Assembly (NCBI RefSeq): GCF_900166665.1
Contig: NZ_LT800494.1
Location: 2,687,942-2,751,941 of the forward strand
Origin: Cytobacillus gottheilii
GTDB taxonomy: Bacteria; Bacillota; Bacilli; Bacillales; Cytobacillaceae
Length of the DNA stretch: 64,000 nt
Direction of reading: 5' to 3'
The notes under the pieces were generated by a model. It saw nothing but the letters and a program-made list of their open reading frames with translations, ran no database searches and was not told where the DNA came from. Position 1 is the first letter of the stretch. The number at the start of each line of letters is the position of its first letter. Made by a program: the position numbers and the translations under genes. Positions 44,893 through 55,245 of this stretch are shown here, piece by piece.

Positions 44893-46782
44893 TTACATCA
44901 CACGCTTAAACATTTTTTCGAGCTCATAAACCGAGTAATTTATAATGATCGGTCTTCCATGCGGGCATGTAAAAGGATCGTTTGTCTGGCGAAGTTCATC
45001 CAGTAAGGCTTGGATTTCGTCATTGCGCAGATGGTGGTTAGCTTTGATGGAGCCTTTGCAGCTCATCATAATCGCCGCCTCTTCACGCAGCTTTTTGACA
45101 TCTACTTTTCTCATGGAAAGCAGCTGTTCAATCATATCTTCAATGATATCCTGTTCATCACCTGGCGGAAACCATTGCGGATGAGCACGAACGATATAGC
45201 TGGTTGGTCCGAATGTCTCAAGAAACACGCCGACTTTTTCCAACTCATGCTGATACTCATTTATCTTAAGCATCTCGTCTGTTGAATACTCAAGTGTAAT
45301 GGGGATCAGCAGCTCCTGCAGTTCTTGAGCGACCTGTCCGACTTTTTCTTTAAAAAATTCATATTTTATCCGTTCTTGAGCGGCATGCTGATCGATAATA
45401 TATAAGCCTTTTTCATTTTGCGCAAAGATATATGTTCCGTGCATTTGCCCGATCGGATACAGAGGCGGCACACGTGGTGCTGCATGCTCAGTAGTGGATG
45501 ATACACCAGTATGCTGGACGACATCAGTTGAAACCCATGCTACTTCTGGAGCTTCTGCAGGAATAAATTCTTCAAGTGCTGCCGCTTCTCTTTCTATAGG
45601 TCTATCCTCAGCAGGTAAACTCTGCTCAAGCATGTCCGGTACATCCTCATACTCTGATTGAGACACAAATACTTCCGGCTCCGTCTCTTTGACCAATGAA
45701 GCTGACGCCTTTTCCGGCAAATGATCAAGCTCTAAAAAGGTCTGCTCGTCTTTTGGCTTTGGAGCAGCAATGGGTCTGGAATAACCTGCCGGAATAAGCT
45801 CTTGCTTTTTAAAGACATTCTGAAGAGATGTTTTAATCAGCTCTGTTAATTCATTTTCCTTACTGAGGCGCACTTCCATTTTCGAAGGATGAACATTGAC
45901 ATCCACAAGCTGCGGATCCATGATGATATTCAGCAGAACGATCGGATAACGGCCAATCGGAAGCAATGTATGATATCCCTCCTGAATGGCTTTTGCCAGC
46001 GAATAGTTCTTTATAAACCGGCCATTAATCATGGTCGATATATAGTTTCGGGAAGCACGAGTCACCTCTGGCAATGCAGCATAGCCACTGATGGTGAAGT
46101 CCAATGATTGAGCTGTTACTGGGACCATTTTTTTGACAATATTCATTCCATAAATACTTGCTAAAACCTGCCTTACATCGCCTTTACCGTTCGTATGAAG
46201 CAGTTTGCGTTCATTATGAATGAGTTTAATCGAAACCTCAGGATGTGAAAGAGCAATCCGGTTAACGACATCAGTAATATTGCCAAGCTCTGTATGAATC
46301 GTTTTCACATATTTTAAGCGGGCAGGTGTATTGAAAAATAGGTCTGTTATGCTAATATCCGTTCCTTTTCGGGCAGAAGCCTTTTCCATCACTTCAACCT
46401 TTCCGCCTGATAAAACAAGACGGGTGCCAGCATCGCCTGTGCTTGTTTTCAGCTCAACATTGGAAACAGAAGCGATACTTGGCAAAGCCTCGCCTCTGAA
46501 TCCAAGTGTTTTAATGCGGAACAGGTCATTTTCATCTTTAATTTTACTCGTCGCATGGCGATGAAATGCATTTAAAACATCTTCCTCTGCAATTCCTTCG
46601 CCATTATCTATTAATCTGATTTTGGCAAGTCCAGCCTCTTCTAGTTCAATTTCAATGATGGTGCTTCCTGCATCGATGGCATTCTCCAGCAGTTCTTTTA
46701 CAACAGAGGCTGGCCGTTCGACAACCTCGCCGGCTGCGATTTTATTTGAAAGGGAATCGTCCAGCTGTATGATTTTTCCCAT
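44893..46782 (-). CDS. mutL: DNA mismatch repair protein MutL
   Basis: A 629-residue mismatch repair endonuclease. The N-terminal GHKL ATPase has [17 protein letters not shown] and [15 protein letters not shown] variable linker (about 340-440) follows, then the C-terminal dimerisation/endonuclease domain with [12 protein letters not shown] (metal site), the clamp-binding QELLIP, and CPHGRP near the end. These are the features of nicking MutL proteins in bacteria without MutH. ATG at 46782 follows GAGGAGGTG. It lies about 13 bp after mutS in the same operon. Confidence 0.98.
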   Translation of the reverse strand: MGKIIQLDDSLSNKIAAGEVVERPASVVKELLENAIDAGSTIIEIELEEAGLAKIRLIDNGEGIAEEDVLNAFHRHATSKIKDENDLFRIKTLGFRGEALPSIASVSNVELKTSTGDAGTRLVLSGGKVEVMEKASARKGTDISITDLFFNTPARLKYVKTIHTELGNITDVVNRIALSHPEVSIKLIHNERKLLHTNGKGDVRQVLASIYGMNIVKKMVPVTAQSLDFTISGYAALPEVTRASRNYISTMINGRFIKNYSLAKAIQEGYHTLLPIGRYPIVLLNIIMDPQLVDVNVHPSKMEVRLSKENELTELIKTSLQNVFKKQELIPAGYSRPIAAPKPKDEQTFLELDHLPEKASASLVKETEPEVFVSQSEYEDVPDMLEQSLPAEDRPIEREAAALEEFIPAEAPEVAWVSTDVVQHTGVSSTTEHAAPRVPPLYPIGQMHGTYIFAQNEKGLYIIDQHAAQERIKYEFFKEKVGQVAQELQELLIPITLEYSTDEMLKINEYQHELEKVGVFLETFGPTSYIVRAHPQWFPPGDEQDIIEDMIEQLLSMRKVDVKKLREEAAIMMSCKGSIKANHHLRNDEIQALLDELRQTNDPFTCPHGRPIIINYSVYELEKMFKRVM

Positions 46783-46795
46783 TTCATTCACCTCC

Positions 46796-49414
46796 TCAGC
46801 CTTTTATTTTTTTATGAAGCTCATATAGCTCATTAAATGCCTGCATTGGCGTCATTTCAAGAATTTCAATTGATTTTAAGTGCTGCAGAATTTTCTTTTC
46901 TTTTGAAGACACCGGCGCCTGTTTGGGTTCTGGCTCTTTTTCATCAAAAAAGGACAGCTGTGCTAACGGCTCTTGTACCTTTATAGCAGGCTCTTGTTTC
47001 GTTTCACGCTTAGGCTGCTTCTGCTGCTCCTGATGCTGCTTTTCAAATCCAGCCAAAATCGTATTGGCTCTGGCAATCAGTTCGTCTGGAAGCTCAGCAA
47101 GCTGGGCGACATGAATTCCGTAGCTTTTATCTGCAGGACCTTCCTTAATTTTGTGAAGGAAAACAACCTTGCCATTTTGCTCAGCTGCGCTCACATGGAC
47201 ATTCTTTAATTGCTGCAGCTCGTCCTGCAGAACCGTTAATTCATGATAATGAGTAGAAAATAAGGTTTTGGCACCAATATGCTCATGAATGTATTCAATC
47301 ATCGCTTGTGCAAGAGCCATGCCATCATAGGTGGATGTGCCTCTTCCGATTTCATCAAATAAGATTAAACTATTTTGTGTGGCATTGACAATGGCATTTT
47401 TTGCTTCAAGCATTTCGACCATGAAGGTACTTTGACCTGAAATCAAATCATCTGCCGCTCCAATCCGGGTGAATACCTGATCAAAAATCGGCAGCTCAGC
47501 ACTTTCTGCAGGTACAAAGCACCCAATTTGCGCGAGGATCGCCGTTAAAGCAATCTGGCGCATATAAGTGCTTTTCCCGGACATGTTCGGACCGGTGATC
47601 AGTAAAATTTCTCTTTCCGGATCCATCAGGCAGTTATTTGGCACATACTCCTGCGCCTTCATCACTTTTTCTACGACTGGATGTCTGCCTTCCTTAATGT
47701 AAACTCTCCGTTCTGCAGAGAATTGCGGACGAACGTAATGTCGCTGCTCACTAATGGCTGCAAAACATTGAAGCACATCCAATTCGCTCACTGTTTTTGC
47801 TAAAGCCTGCAGTCTAGGGATATAGCTTTTGATTTGCTCTCTTACTATGGCAAACAGCTCATATTCCAGCTCCACTGATTTTTCTTCAGCTTGAAGAATC
47901 AATGCTTCTTTTTCTTTCAGCTCTGGGGTTACAAACCGCTCTGCATTTGTTAACGTTTGTTTTCGTTCATATAAACCTTCTGGCAAATGTGGAAGGTTTG
48001 CTCGCGTTACTTCTATATAATAGCCAAACACGCGATTATAGCCGATTTTCAACGATTTGATGCCCGTTTTTTCGCGTTCCTGGCGCTCAAGCTGCGCGAT
48101 CCAGCTTTTTCCGTTTCTGCTCGCATCTCGGTATGTGTCCAATTCTTCATGATAGCCATCACGAATAATATTGCCCTCTTTAACGGATAATGGCGGGTGA
48201 TCAACAATCGCTTGTTCAAGCAGATCTGTTGCTTCTTCACACGCATCAAGACGTTCTGCTAATTTCTCCGCCTCTTCTGTTGAAAGTTCGTGAACCATTT
48301 GTCTTAAATGCGGAATCTGCTGCAATGATTTTTTCAGCTGAATCAAATCACGGGCATTCACATTCCCAAACGCCACACGTCCTGCAAGCCTCTCAAGATC
48401 ATAGACCTCTTTCAGCTTTTCACGCAGCTCTTCTCGTTCAAAATAAGCAGTAATTAATGTATCAACCAAATCATGTCTGCGCGTGATTTCTTGTTTATTC
48501 ATTAATGGGCGGTCGATCCACTGCTTCAGCAATCTCCCTCCCATTGCTGTTTTGGTTTCGTCCAGCAGCCATAGAAGTGACCCTTTTTTCCCTTTCGAGC
48601 GAATGGTTTCGGTCAATTCTAGATTGCGTTTTGAATAATAATCAATTTTCACATACTCGTCGATATGGTAAACTTCGACGACTTGAAGATGATCAAGACT
48701 TCTTTTTTGCGTTCTATGCAAATAATTCAACAGTCTGGAGGAAGCTAAACGAAGTTCATTTTGCTCCAATTTTTCTAAAAGAGAGACATAATGATCCTGC
48801 TGCTGATCATCGTTTTCTATTGAAAACGTAATCTGGCTGCGTTCTTTGATTTTTGCTTGCCATTCTTCTGTAAAATCACTTCCAACAACGACTTCTCTTG
48901 CTCCAGAAAGAAACAGTTCATTTAAGACGGTTTCAAAACCGCCGCTTAAGAAAGCTGCTTTCGTTTCACCGGTTGACAGATCATTGCATACAAACGCAAA
49001 TGTTTGGTGATCAAAAGCGGTGATGCTCGCGATGTAATTGTTTTCTTTGTCTGTCAGCCCTTTGCCTTCCATCATGGTTCCTGGTGTAATCAGCTGAACG
49101 ACTTCTCTTTTCACAACGCCTTTAGCTTGCTTAGGATCCTCGGTCTGCTCGCAAATCGCCACCTTATAGCCTTTTTCCACAAGCTGTTCAATATAACCAG
49201 GAGCAGAATGATACGGCACTCCACACATTGGAATTCGCTCTTCTGTTCCGCCTTCACGGCTTGTTAAGGTAATTTCAAGCTCCTGTGATGCTCGAATGGC
49301 ATCGTCAAAAAACATCTCATAAAAATCGCCTAAACGAAAAAATAAAAAGGCATCCTGATAATCTGCCTTTACTCTTAAATATTGCTGTATCATTGGCGTA
49401 TACGTTAAAGCCAT
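46796..49414 (-). CDS. mutS: DNA mismatch repair protein MutS
   Basis: An 872-residue mismatch sensor. The N-terminal mismatch-binding motif is FYEMFF (Phe-X-Glu) within [12 protein letters not shown]. The ATPase has Walker [16 protein letters not shown], Walker [17 protein letters not shown] and the conserved FSTHYHEL. A Gln/Lys-rich linker (about 800-830) precedes the C-terminal tetramerisation helix. ATG at 49414 is used, with GGAGG 5 bp upstream, matching the family start [16 protein letters not shown] at 49426 is in frame. It is the first gene of mutSL. Confidence 0.98.
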   Translation of the reverse strand: MALTYTPMIQQYLRVKADYQDAFLFFRLGDFYEMFFDDAIRASQELEITLTSREGGTEERIPMCGVPYHSAPGYIEQLVEKGYKVAICEQTEDPKQAKGVVKREVVQLITPGTMMEGKGLTDKENNYIASITAFDHQTFAFVCNDLSTGETKAAFLSGGFETVLNELFLSGAREVVVGSDFTEEWQAKIKERSQITFSIENDDQQQDHYVSLLEKLEQNELRLASSRLLNYLHRTQKRSLDHLQVVEVYHIDEYVKIDYYSKRNLELTETIRSKGKKGSLLWLLDETKTAMGGRLLKQWIDRPLMNKQEITRRHDLVDTLITAYFEREELREKLKEVYDLERLAGRVAFGNVNARDLIQLKKSLQQIPHLRQMVHELSTEEAEKLAERLDACEEATDLLEQAIVDHPPLSVKEGNIIRDGYHEELDTYRDASRNGKSWIAQLERQEREKTGIKSLKIGYNRVFGYYIEVTRANLPHLPEGLYERKQTLTNAERFVTPELKEKEALILQAEEKSVELEYELFAIVREQIKSYIPRLQALAKTVSELDVLQCFAAISEQRHYVRPQFSAERRVYIKEGRHPVVEKVMKAQEYVPNNCLMDPEREILLITGPNMSGKSTYMRQIALTAILAQIGCFVPAESAELPIFDQVFTRIGAADDLISGQSTFMVEMLEAKNAIVNATQNSLILFDEIGRGTSTYDGMALAQAMIEYIHEHIGAKTLFSTHYHELTVLQDELQQLKNVHVSAAEQNGKVVFLHKIKEGPADKSYGIHVAQLAELPDELIARANTILAGFEKQHQEQQKQPKRETKQEPAIKVQEPLAQLSFFDEKEPEPKQAPVSSKEKKILQHLKSIEILEMTPMQAFNELYELHKKIKG

Positions 49415-49739
49415 AATATCCTCCACGGTCTGTTAGATTGCTAGATTTTAGTATGAACAAGCATATGTGTACCATGCTTTGTTTCAACATTTTGTCCTTA
49501 GTATTATAACATATTTTTTTCGTTCTTTTGAAAAAGTCCACAAACCACGCCTATCAAATTACTGGTACTTGAAAAAAACAACCCGCTGGCAAACCAGAAA
49601 GGCTGTAAATATACACATTCTAAATGAGCAGCTTGGAGTTTTCGCGGGTGCTGCTTGTTCGTTCATTAGGCATGGCAGGATAAAGAGGTATTGTTTTAGA
49701 GAAAAGCATTCAAGGTTGAATTATTCGCGGAGTATAGCT

Positions 49740-49935
49740 GTTTTTAGACGGAGAAATTCCGGTTATTTTGAAAAAAAGGGCTAAAAAAGCAAATATAAAC
49801 GGAGAAATTCAGGTTAAGTTCTATATATGGAGTTAAATTTCATGAATTTTGTTCATATAAGCGGAAATACTCCGTCTATTTTACGGGAAATGGAGGCATT
49901 TCCCAAAATAGACGGAATTTCTATGCTTATTTTCT
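49740..49935. repeat. Dispersed AT-rich palindromes, same family as 14525-14870
   Basis: Four variants are seen: GACGGAGAAATTCCG (49750), AACGGAGAAATTCAGG (about 49798), AAGCGGAAATACTCCG (about 49859) and AATAGACGGAATTTC (about 49906), with ATAAGC/GCTTATT-type flanks. Spacing is irregular. They lie in the 540 bp gap between mutS and the bPH gene, in which no gene is supported. Confidence 0.65.
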
Positions 49936-49958
49936 AAAAAGATTACATTAGGTTTGAA

Positions 49959-49987
49959 AAAACACTTGGGGCACCAAGTGTTTTTTT
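49959..49987. terminator. Terminator downstream of the bPH-domain gene
   Basis: AAACACTTGG and CCAAGTGTTT enclose a 5-base loop, with A-tract and T-tract flanks. It lies about 85 bp after the stop at 50071 on the minus strand. Confidence 0.82.
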
Positions 49988-50070
49988 ATAACAATAATGA
50001 AGCAAGGTTCGTACTCAGTTACACTGCAAACTGGACTGCTTTCCGTTTGCATAGCTCTTGTTACAGCGTT

Positions 50071-50688
50071 TTAGTTGTTAATATACTTCTCAAACACATA
50101 CCCAAAATCTTTTACATTGTATTTCTTACGGCTGTTCATAAGCCAATTGAAGGCTGTTTCGTTTAAGACCTTGAAGTTGTCGTTGATATTGCTTTGGTCA
50201 CTGGAAGCATAGCGGCTGATCGTTGTGGAAGCAAGATTTAAGCTCTTTTCAGCGTACCCCATGGAAACTTCATTTTCAGTGCAGATTTCAGAAATACGAA
50301 TTAATGCTTTATATAGATCCTTTAATTCTTCAATATGTTTTTTATGTACATCAATTGAGAAGCTGATGCCGGCCATGACAAATTTAATTTCAACGTCTAA
50401 ATCGACAGTGCCTGCGGTTTCAAGCATTACATTTGAAATCGTATTCTCTCTATAGCTGTAGCGCTTCAGCGATCTTTTTTTGCTGATTGCACTTGTGCCA
50501 TCCAAATGGATCAGCGCACGATTTGTAAAGCAATACTCATCTGTTTTGGATTTGATGAGAAAGTAAATTTTCTCATTATCCTCGTGCAAAATATAATCGT
50601 CTGCATCCACCTTATCATAGTCTGCAGGACCGATTACAGAACCAATATCACTTAATCCTAAAACATCTGAAGCTACTTTTTTAAACAT
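50071..50688 (-). CDS. Bacterial PH-domain protein (YvbH/YozO type)
   Basis: A 205-residue cytoplasmic protein: an N-terminal bacterial PH domain (about 10-125, IYFLIKSKTDEYCFTNRALIHLDG) followed by a helical YvbH-like oligomerisation extension (about 130-205). It resembles B. subtilis YozO and YvbH. The function is unknown. AAAGGTTG precedes the ATG. It stands alone between mutS and cotE, an insertion relative to the usual cotE-mutS adjacency. Confidence 0.85.
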   Translation of the reverse strand: MFKKVASDVLGLSDIGSVIGPADYDKVDADDYILHEDNEKIYFLIKSKTDEYCFTNRALIHLDGTSAISKKRSLKRYSYRENTISNVMLETAGTVDLDVEIKFVMAGISFSIDVHKKHIEELKDLYKALIRISEICTENEVSMGYAEKSLNLASTTISRYASSDQSNINDNFKVLNETAFNWLMNSRKKYNVKDFGYVFEKYINN

Positions 50689-50895
50689 GATATCAACCTT
50701 TCTAAGTTTGATAGAAATATTTTACCATATTTTTCAGGAAGAGATAACAGTACCTTTGCCTCATTGTGGGCTAAAGCTCCTGACTGTAAGGAGGTAAGAA
50801 AAATTAGGGTTCCCTCCGTCAACTGTTTCAATATAGATTGGAAGGTGGGAATGCTGCAACTCCTGAAGGGAACCTGGCTTCATGAAAAAAGAAAA

Positions 50896-50920
50896 AACTA
50901 GGAAGCAAAACCTCCTAGTT
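50896..50920 (-). terminator. Terminator of cotE
   Basis: AACTAGGA and TCCTAGTT, followed on the minus strand by TTTTTC, six bp after the cotE stop. Confidence 0.9.
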
Positions 50921-50925
50921 ACCTT

Positions 50926-51471
50926 CTATTCTTCTTCTGTTCCTACTAAGAAATCAGGATTTAAATCTTCAAATTCTTCGTCGTCTACATCAAAGCCCCA
51001 TTCATCATCATCACAGTCGCAAGCGTCAGCGTGTACAGCTACACATACAGTTGTTTCGCCGATCACTTCCACAAGAAATTCTCTTTCGACATGTACGATA
51101 ATTTTATTTCCATTTGGGGAAATAGCTGCTTCACAGCAGTTTGGCTGTTGAAGTACTTTTGCGATTACTTCTAAATCATCCAGGCAATCAGGATCGCGGT
51201 ATTTTACTTTAATGACATCTTTATACTCGACACGTTCAGTTACTACTTCTGTCTGTGTATTATCATTATAGGAATACCAAACGTTGATGTCATAGCTGCC
51301 GCAGATCTCGACTGTTTTTCCAACCTTTTCTGCTTCATACTTATGGTTTATAATCCAGCAGCCAAGTATGCTTGACGGTTGGTGTTTAGGGCAGATTGTG
51401 TGATTGGACTGTGTGAATTTACGTCCTTTGGCAACGACTGCCTTTGTAATTATCTCTCTGTAGTCTCCCAT
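50926..51471 (-). CDS. cotE: Outer spore coat morphogenetic protein CotE
   Basis: A 181-residue protein, the same length as B. subtilis CotE, that forms the ring guiding outer coat assembly on the forespore. Conserved: [25 protein letters not shown]-like [34 protein letters not shown], and an acidic C-terminus ending in [11 protein letters not shown] at 51471 is chosen (family start) with GAGGAGGG 11 bp upstream. Two sigma-K-like promoters lie upstream. It normally adjoins mutS; here the bPH gene intervenes. Confidence 0.97.
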   Translation of the reverse strand: MGDYREIITKAVVAKGRKFTQSNHTICPKHQPSSILGCWIINHKYEAEKVGKTVEICGSYDINVWYSYNDNTQTEVVTERVEYKDVIKVKYRDPDCLDDLEVIAKVLQQPNCCEAAISPNGNKIIVHVEREFLVEVIGETTVCVAVHADACDCDDDEWGFDVDDEEFEDLNPDFLVGTEEE

Positions 51472-51504
51472 TGCGAGCGAACCCTCCTCATTCATTTTCA
51501 ATTC

Positions 51505-51531
51505 ATCCTATGCGGGATATTAGACTAGTGT
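51505..51531 (-). promoter_or_regulatory. Proximal sporulation promoter of cotE
   Basis: On the minus strand AC, 17 bp, CATAGGATG. It is close to the mother-cell -10 consensus CATANNNTA, 34 bp upstream of the start codon. Confidence 0.5.
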
Positions 51532-51575
51532 GCGACAATTATTGAGGAATGTTAGGTAAAAGTATTGGCATGATT

Positions 51576-51602
51576 TATCCTATGCCGAAAGCGGGCGAAT
51601 GT
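51576..51602 (-). promoter_or_regulatory. Distal sigma-K-type promoter of cotE
   Basis: On the minus strand AC, 16 bp, CATAGGATA: an exact fit to the sigma-K form AC-N16/17-CATANNNTA. B. subtilis cotE likewise has two mother-cell promoters. Confidence 0.62.
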
Positions 51603-51691
51603 GCCGGGTCGAGTCTTTTCTGCAGGCATCTTTTTTAAAATCATATAGCATTCATCACAAAATGTGCGTTTTCCTTGATCAAAATGCACAG

Positions 51692-51719
51692 ACAGCTTGG
51701 CTTATTCTCCAATAGTATA
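51692..51719 (+). promoter_or_regulatory. Sigma-K-like promoter of the cotE-divergent operon
   Basis: AC, 17 bp, AATAGTATA fits AC-N16/17-CATANNNTA with one change. It ends 26 bp before the ATG at 51746. Confidence 0.45.
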
Positions 51720-51745
51720 TATTAAAGAAAAGGGGGTGAGCAGAA

Positions 51746-52180
51746 ATGCCAGATCAAGAAAGATCTAATTTCAGAGTTTCAGTAAATGGTGAGGAAATGT
51801 CAGGAACAGATGCTCAGGAGTTTGCACAAAACTTAGCAACGAATTTAGCGGGAACATTTGGCAGCTTTTTCTCGGGTCTGTTCGGCAACATTGCCGGCGG
51901 GCAAGGAACAGGATCAGCCAATTCAACAAACACAACAAATTCAACAAATCCTTTGTCTGCTTTAGACAATATCCTTAATGACGATCAAGCAGAAAATAAT
52001 ACAGCAAATCCGATCAACTTCTCAGGTTTGTCAGGGTTAAACTTAAACAACATGCTGCCAGTTATTGAAACATCTGATGATAATAATCAGATTAAGATGA
52101 CTTGGAACGGAAACACTCTATTTGACTTAGACCTTACAAATCTACAAAACACAGGAAGTAACAATTCCAATAATTCATAA
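51746..52180 (+). CDS. Asn/Thr-rich protein, candidate spore-layer protein (gene 1 of 3)
   Basis: 144 residues, strongly enriched in Asn, Thr, Ser and Gly: a short N-terminal domain (NFRVSVNGEEMSGTDAQEFAQN), a Gly/Phe stretch (GSFFSGLFGNIAGG), an Asn-Thr linker and a C-terminal strand-rich part. No signal peptide, membrane helix or known domain is seen. GGGGGTGAG lies 8 bp before the ATG. It opens a three-gene operon divergent from cotE with a sigma-K-like promoter, so a spore coat or crust role is inferred from context only. Confidence 0.75.
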   Translation: MPDQERSNFRVSVNGEEMSGTDAQEFAQNLATNLAGTFGSFFSGLFGNIAGGQGTGSANSTNTTNSTNPLSALDNILNDDQAENNTANPINFSGLSGLNLNNMLPVIETSDDNNQIKMTWNGNTLFDLDLTNLQNTGSNNSNNS

Positions 52181-52203
52181 CCATTTAAGGAGGTGAATGA
52201 TAT

Positions 52204-52512
52204 ATGTTAACAAGAGGATTAAACAGATGCAGAATTAACAATGATGATGACAATCGTCCTGCAGTAAGCCCAGCGAACGAGAACAATGCAGTAAGCACTG
52301 GAGATGAGTTTGAAGCATTTACGTTTGCAGCACAAGCGAACGTTCAAGCTGATGTAAATCCGCAGGTACCAGTTTCAGTTGGCGGTTTTGCAATCAACGC
52401 TTCATTAATCAACGTGCCAATTCTATCTGCTCAATTCAATATTGCTAACGCTGGTGATTCCAGAGCAGTTGCTGTAAAAGTAAACAACCAAACGCAAGGT
52501 AACGAAGCTTAA
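52204..52512 (+). CDS. Unknown small protein, candidate spore-layer protein (gene 2 of 3)
   Basis: 102 residues: a basic-acidic start (LTRGLNRCRINNDDDNRP) and an Ala/Asn/Val-rich body (FAAQANVQADVNPQVPVSVGG ... ANAGDSRAVAVKVNNQTQ) that looks beta-rich. There is a single Cys at residue 9. No membrane helix or known domain is seen. AGGAGGTGAATGAT lies before the ATG, only 23 bp after gene 1. The composition resembles that of spore-surface proteins, but I do not recognise the family. Confidence 0.75.
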   Translation: MLTRGLNRCRINNDDDNRPAVSPANENNAVSTGDEFEAFTFAAQANVQADVNPQVPVSVGGFAINASLINVPILSAQFNIANAGDSRAVAVKVNNQTQGNEA

Positions 52513-52559
52513 TAAGCTTAAAGATATAGATTATCCAAAAATGAAGGGGGGGAGTACAA

Positions 52560-52931
52560 TTGTTAAATGCTAGTTCAAATTCAAATGCTATGGGACAATC
52601 AAAATCTGTAGAAATTAATTCCGATGTACTCAAGGAGCTGGGCATACCGCAGGAGCTGCTGGATGTCGCAGCAGAAGCTGGAATTCCGTCCATTAATAAT
52701 CATGCAGCGGGCGGAAAAGGCGGACGTGCTATCAGCCTGACGTATGTTGATAATTATTCAACACTGCTTCTTGTTTACACCTTTCTCCTGAATTTTTTGG
52801 ATAGTCGTGAAAATGATGATGGAACAAAAATACTAAATCAATCGCTTCTCGCCACTTTGAATAGCGCCCTGATCGAACAGCAGGAATATCGCAAAGAATT
52901 CCTCAACGCCGTTGAATTGCTTCGACAATAA
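52560..52931 (+). CDS. Unknown protein, candidate spore-layer protein (gene 3 of 3)
   Basis: 123 residues in two parts: an N-terminal half with IPQELLDVAAEAGIP and a Gly-rich joint (HAAGGKGGRAIS), then a hydrophobic helical segment (STLLLVYTFLLNFLDS) and a charged helix ending in VELLRQ. The start is TTG, with AAGGGGGGGAG 5 bp upstream. It lies 47 bp after gene 2. A GC-rich repeat begins at its stop codon and a strong terminator lies at 53035. Function is unknown. Confidence 0.72.
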   Translation: MLNASSNSNAMGQSKSVEINSDVLKELGIPQELLDVAAEAGIPSINNHAAGGKGGRAISLTYVDNYSTLLLVYTFLLNFLDSRENDDGTKILNQSLLATLNSALIEQQEYRKEFLNAVELLRQ

Positions 52932-52961
52932 GAAAAGCGGAAGGCGCTTAGGTGCCCAAGC
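52931..52961 (+). repeat. GC-rich stop-codon-linked repeat (decayed copy)
   Basis: AGAAAAGCGGAAGGCGCTTAG starts at the final base of the stop codon of the third operon gene. It matches the outer end of the repeat family and then diverges. Confidence 0.6.
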
Positions 52962-53034
52962 TAATAGAAGAAAAGCCAAACATGATCCCGCCACAACCCG
53001 CGAATCATATTTGCTTCCCCTTTTAATAGATAAA

Positions 53035-53066
53035 AACCTGGTTTCCTTTTGGGAACCAGGTTTTTT
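53035..53066 (+). terminator. Terminator of the cotE-divergent operon
   Basis: AACCTGGTT and AACCAGGTT with inner pairing CC-GG, followed by TTTTTT. Confidence 0.93.
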
Positions 53067-53075
53067 GCGCTTACG

Positions 53076-53275
53076 CTTTTCGGTTGTCCAGCTACAGCGC
53101 CTAGCCCCTCGAGGTCTTAAGCCATGTTGTCCTGAAGGTAAAGTTCAACCTTCATGCCAACCTGTCTTAAGCTTGTCGGGGCTGAGCAAGGCGCTTTCAC
53201 ATTTCGTTTTGTCCAGCTACAGCGCCTAGCCCCTCGAGGGGTCGGGGCTGAGCAAGGCGCTTTCGCATTTCCGTT
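53076..53275 (-). repeat. GC-rich stop-codon-linked repeat (two copies in tandem)
   Basis: Each copy, on the minus strand, starts GAAAGCGCCTTGCTCAGCCC and ends GGGGCTAGGCGCTGTAGCTG followed by GACAA. The ends can fold on each other (CAGCCCCGA with CTCGAGGGGCT-type pairing). The first copy (53205-53275) is short and joins the ricA stop codon; the second (53076-53204) has an insert of about 90 bp with its own inverted arms (AAGACAGGTTG / CAACATGGCTTAAG). No gene is supported here. Confidence 0.82.
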
Positions 53276-53699
53276 AATGGCTGCAGCTTGTGTTTTTGAT
53301 TTGGGCACCCGTTTCTCCGCTTAGAAGGTTGCCTCCAGTGGATAGGATGACTTCATCTGTGACTTTGTTTGAGATGGCTGATGCCACTGTCTGCAGAAGG
53401 TTATTGACTTCCAATTGTGATTGTTTGAATTCCTGTACGACTGGAATACTGTCAAGCTGTTCCTCGATGGATGCAATTTTGGCTTCTGTTTTTTTGTGTG
53501 CTTCTTCTTTGCCAAAGTGCTGCAGGTTCACTGCTTGCTTTTGAAGTCCTTTGATGGATGTCATTAAGGTTTTTACTTTTTCATTACCATGAATTTGTGC
53601 TTCAGCACGTTTGAAGAATTCTACTTCTTCTGTATCAGCAATCATTTGTGCCAGCTCTTCAGCACGTTTAATAATGTCATCTTTTGTGTATTTAGCCAC
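53274..53699 (-). CDS. ricA: RicA (YmcA), RNA maturation and biofilm regulator
   Basis: A 141-residue helical protein of the YlbF/YmcA family. With YlbF (RicF) and YaaT (RicT) it forms the Y-complex, which binds FAD and Fe-S clusters and directs RNase Y cleavage of certain mRNAs; loss affects sporulation, competence and biofilm formation. Conserved: EEVEFFKRAEAQI, GLQKQAVNLQHFGKEEA and SCSH near the end (family Cys). RNase Y itself is encoded at 62520. The GTG start follows AGAGGTG and lies 1 bp after the miaB stop, as in the classic miaB-ricA operon. Confidence 0.95.
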   Translation of the reverse strand: MAKYTKDDIIKRAEELAQMIADTEEVEFFKRAEAQIHGNEKVKTLMTSIKGLQKQAVNLQHFGKEEAHKKTEAKIASIEEQLDSIPVVQEFKQSQLEVNNLLQTVASAISNKVTDEVILSTGGNLLSGETGAQIKNTSCSH

Positions 53700-53700
53700 C

Positions 53701-55245
53701 TTAGTTCACCTCTACCGTTTCATGTTCTTGAATCATATCCCCATTTAAAGACCAAGTCTTTGCATCGGTTATTTTTACTTTTACAATCTTGCCGATCGCT
53801 GTTTTCGGTCCTCTAAAGTTTACTAATTTATTCTTTCTTGTATAACCTGCTAAAATATCCGGGTTGTTCTTGCTTTCCCCTTCAACCAGCACTTCTACAA
53901 TTTCATCCTGGTATTTCTTCATGGAAGCAGCAGAAAATTCATTTACAAGCGCATTTAAACGCTGCAGACGCTCTTTTTTGACTTCCATCGGCACATTGTC
54001 TACCATTTTCGCTGCAGGTGTACCTTCTCGTGGTGAATAAATAAATGTATACGCAGCCTCGAAGCCTACTTCACGATATAAAGAAAGCGTTTCTTGGAAC
54101 TGCTCTTCTGTTTCATTCGGGTAGCCAACGATGATGTCCGTTGTAAACGTTGCGTTTGGAATCGCCGCTTTAATTTTACCTACAAGCTCTAAAAATTGTT
54201 CTCTTGTATATTTGCGAGCCATGATTTTTAAGACATCCGTTGAGCCAGATTGTACCGGCAAATGAATATGTTCAACGAGGTTGCCGCCTTTAGCAAGCAC
54301 TTCAATTAAACGATCATCAAAATCACGCGGATGGCTTGTTGTAAAACGAATGCGCGGGATATCAATTTTGCGGATTTCATCCATTAATTCGCCAAGACCA
54401 TATTGAATATCATCAAAATCTTTACCATATGCATTTACATTCTGACCAAGCAACGTGATCTCCTGATAGCCTTGTGCTGCAAGCTGGCGCACCTCTTGAA
54501 TAATATCTTCCGGACGGCGGCTCCGCTCTTTGCCTCGAGTATAAGGAACGATACAATACGTACAGAATTTATCACAGCCGTACATAATATTAACCCATGC
54601 TTTAATATTGCCGCGGCGGACCTTTGGAAGGTTTTCAATTACATCTCCTTCTTTAGACCATACCTCGACAACCAATTCTTTTGAAAGATAAGCTTCTTTA
54701 AGTATGTTTGGCAAACGGTGAATATTATGTGTACCAAAAATCATGTCAACTTGTGTGTACGTTTTTAGAATCTTGTTTACGACAGATTCTTCCTGTGACA
54801 TACAGCCGCAGACGCCCAGTAAAAGATCTGGATTGTTTTTCTTTAAGTGCTTTAAGTGACCTAGCTCTCCAAACACTTTATTTTCAGCATTTTCACGGAT
54901 CGCGCACGTGTTCAGTAAAATGACATTTGCATCTTCCACAGTATCTGTTGCCTCATAGCCAAGAGACTCAAAGATCCCTGCCATCACTTCTGTGTCATGC
55001 TCGTTCATTTGACATCCAAATGTGCGGATATAGAATTTGCGGCCTTTGCCCATCTGATAAAATTCTTCCGGAATATCAAAGTCTTTATGATATTTCACTT
55101 CTTCTTTTCCGCGTTTTTTTGCATCCTTTAAGGACGGTGGTGTATATACTGTTTCAAAATATTTACTGTAATCCTTTTCGGATTTTTTGTCCGCTGGATT
55201 AGCTGCTGCAATTTGCTGTCCTTCTAGCCGTTGTTTTTCGTTCAT
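53701..55245 (-). CDS. miaB: tRNA methylthiotransferase MiaB
   Basis: A 514-residue radical-SAM enzyme that adds methylthio to i6A37 in tRNA, after MiaA. The N-terminal UPF0004 domain holds the second cluster Cys residues (FGCQMN, NTCAIRE, GVCGC). The radical-SAM motif is CDKFCTYC (CxxxCxxC) at about residue 225, and a TRAM domain ends the protein. The N-terminal extension of about 70 residues is typical of Bacillus. ATG at 55245 has AAAGGAG 7 bp upstream; the longer frame is not supported. It is co-transcribed with ricA. Confidence 0.97.
   Translation of the reverse strand: MNEKQRLEGQQIAAANPADKKSEKDYSKYFETVYTPPSLKDAKKRGKEEVKYHKDFDIPEEFYQMGKGRKFYIRTFGCQMNEHDTEVMAGIFESLGYEATDTVEDANVILLNTCAIRENAENKVFGELGHLKHLKKNNPDLLLGVCGCMSQEESVVNKILKTYTQVDMIFGTHNIHRLPNILKEAYLSKELVVEVWSKEGDVIENLPKVRRGNIKAWVNIMYGCDKFCTYCIVPYTRGKERSRRPEDIIQEVRQLAAQGYQEITLLGQNVNAYGKDFDDIQYGLGELMDEIRKIDIPRIRFTTSHPRDFDDRLIEVLAKGGNLVEHIHLPVQSGSTDVLKIMARKYTREQFLELVGKIKAAIPNATFTTDIIVGYPNETEEQFQETLSLYREVGFEAAYTFIYSPREGTPAAKMVDNVPMEVKKERLQRLNALVNEFSAASMKKYQDEIVEVLVEGESKNNPDILAGYTRKNKLVNFRGPKTAIGKIVKVKITDAKTWSLNGDMIQEHETVEVN

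Noticed and set aside
53117-53308. 63-codon minus-strand frame overlapping the ricA end
   Set aside because: It is a translation of the tandem GC-rich repeat; ricA in the other frame is clearly the real gene.
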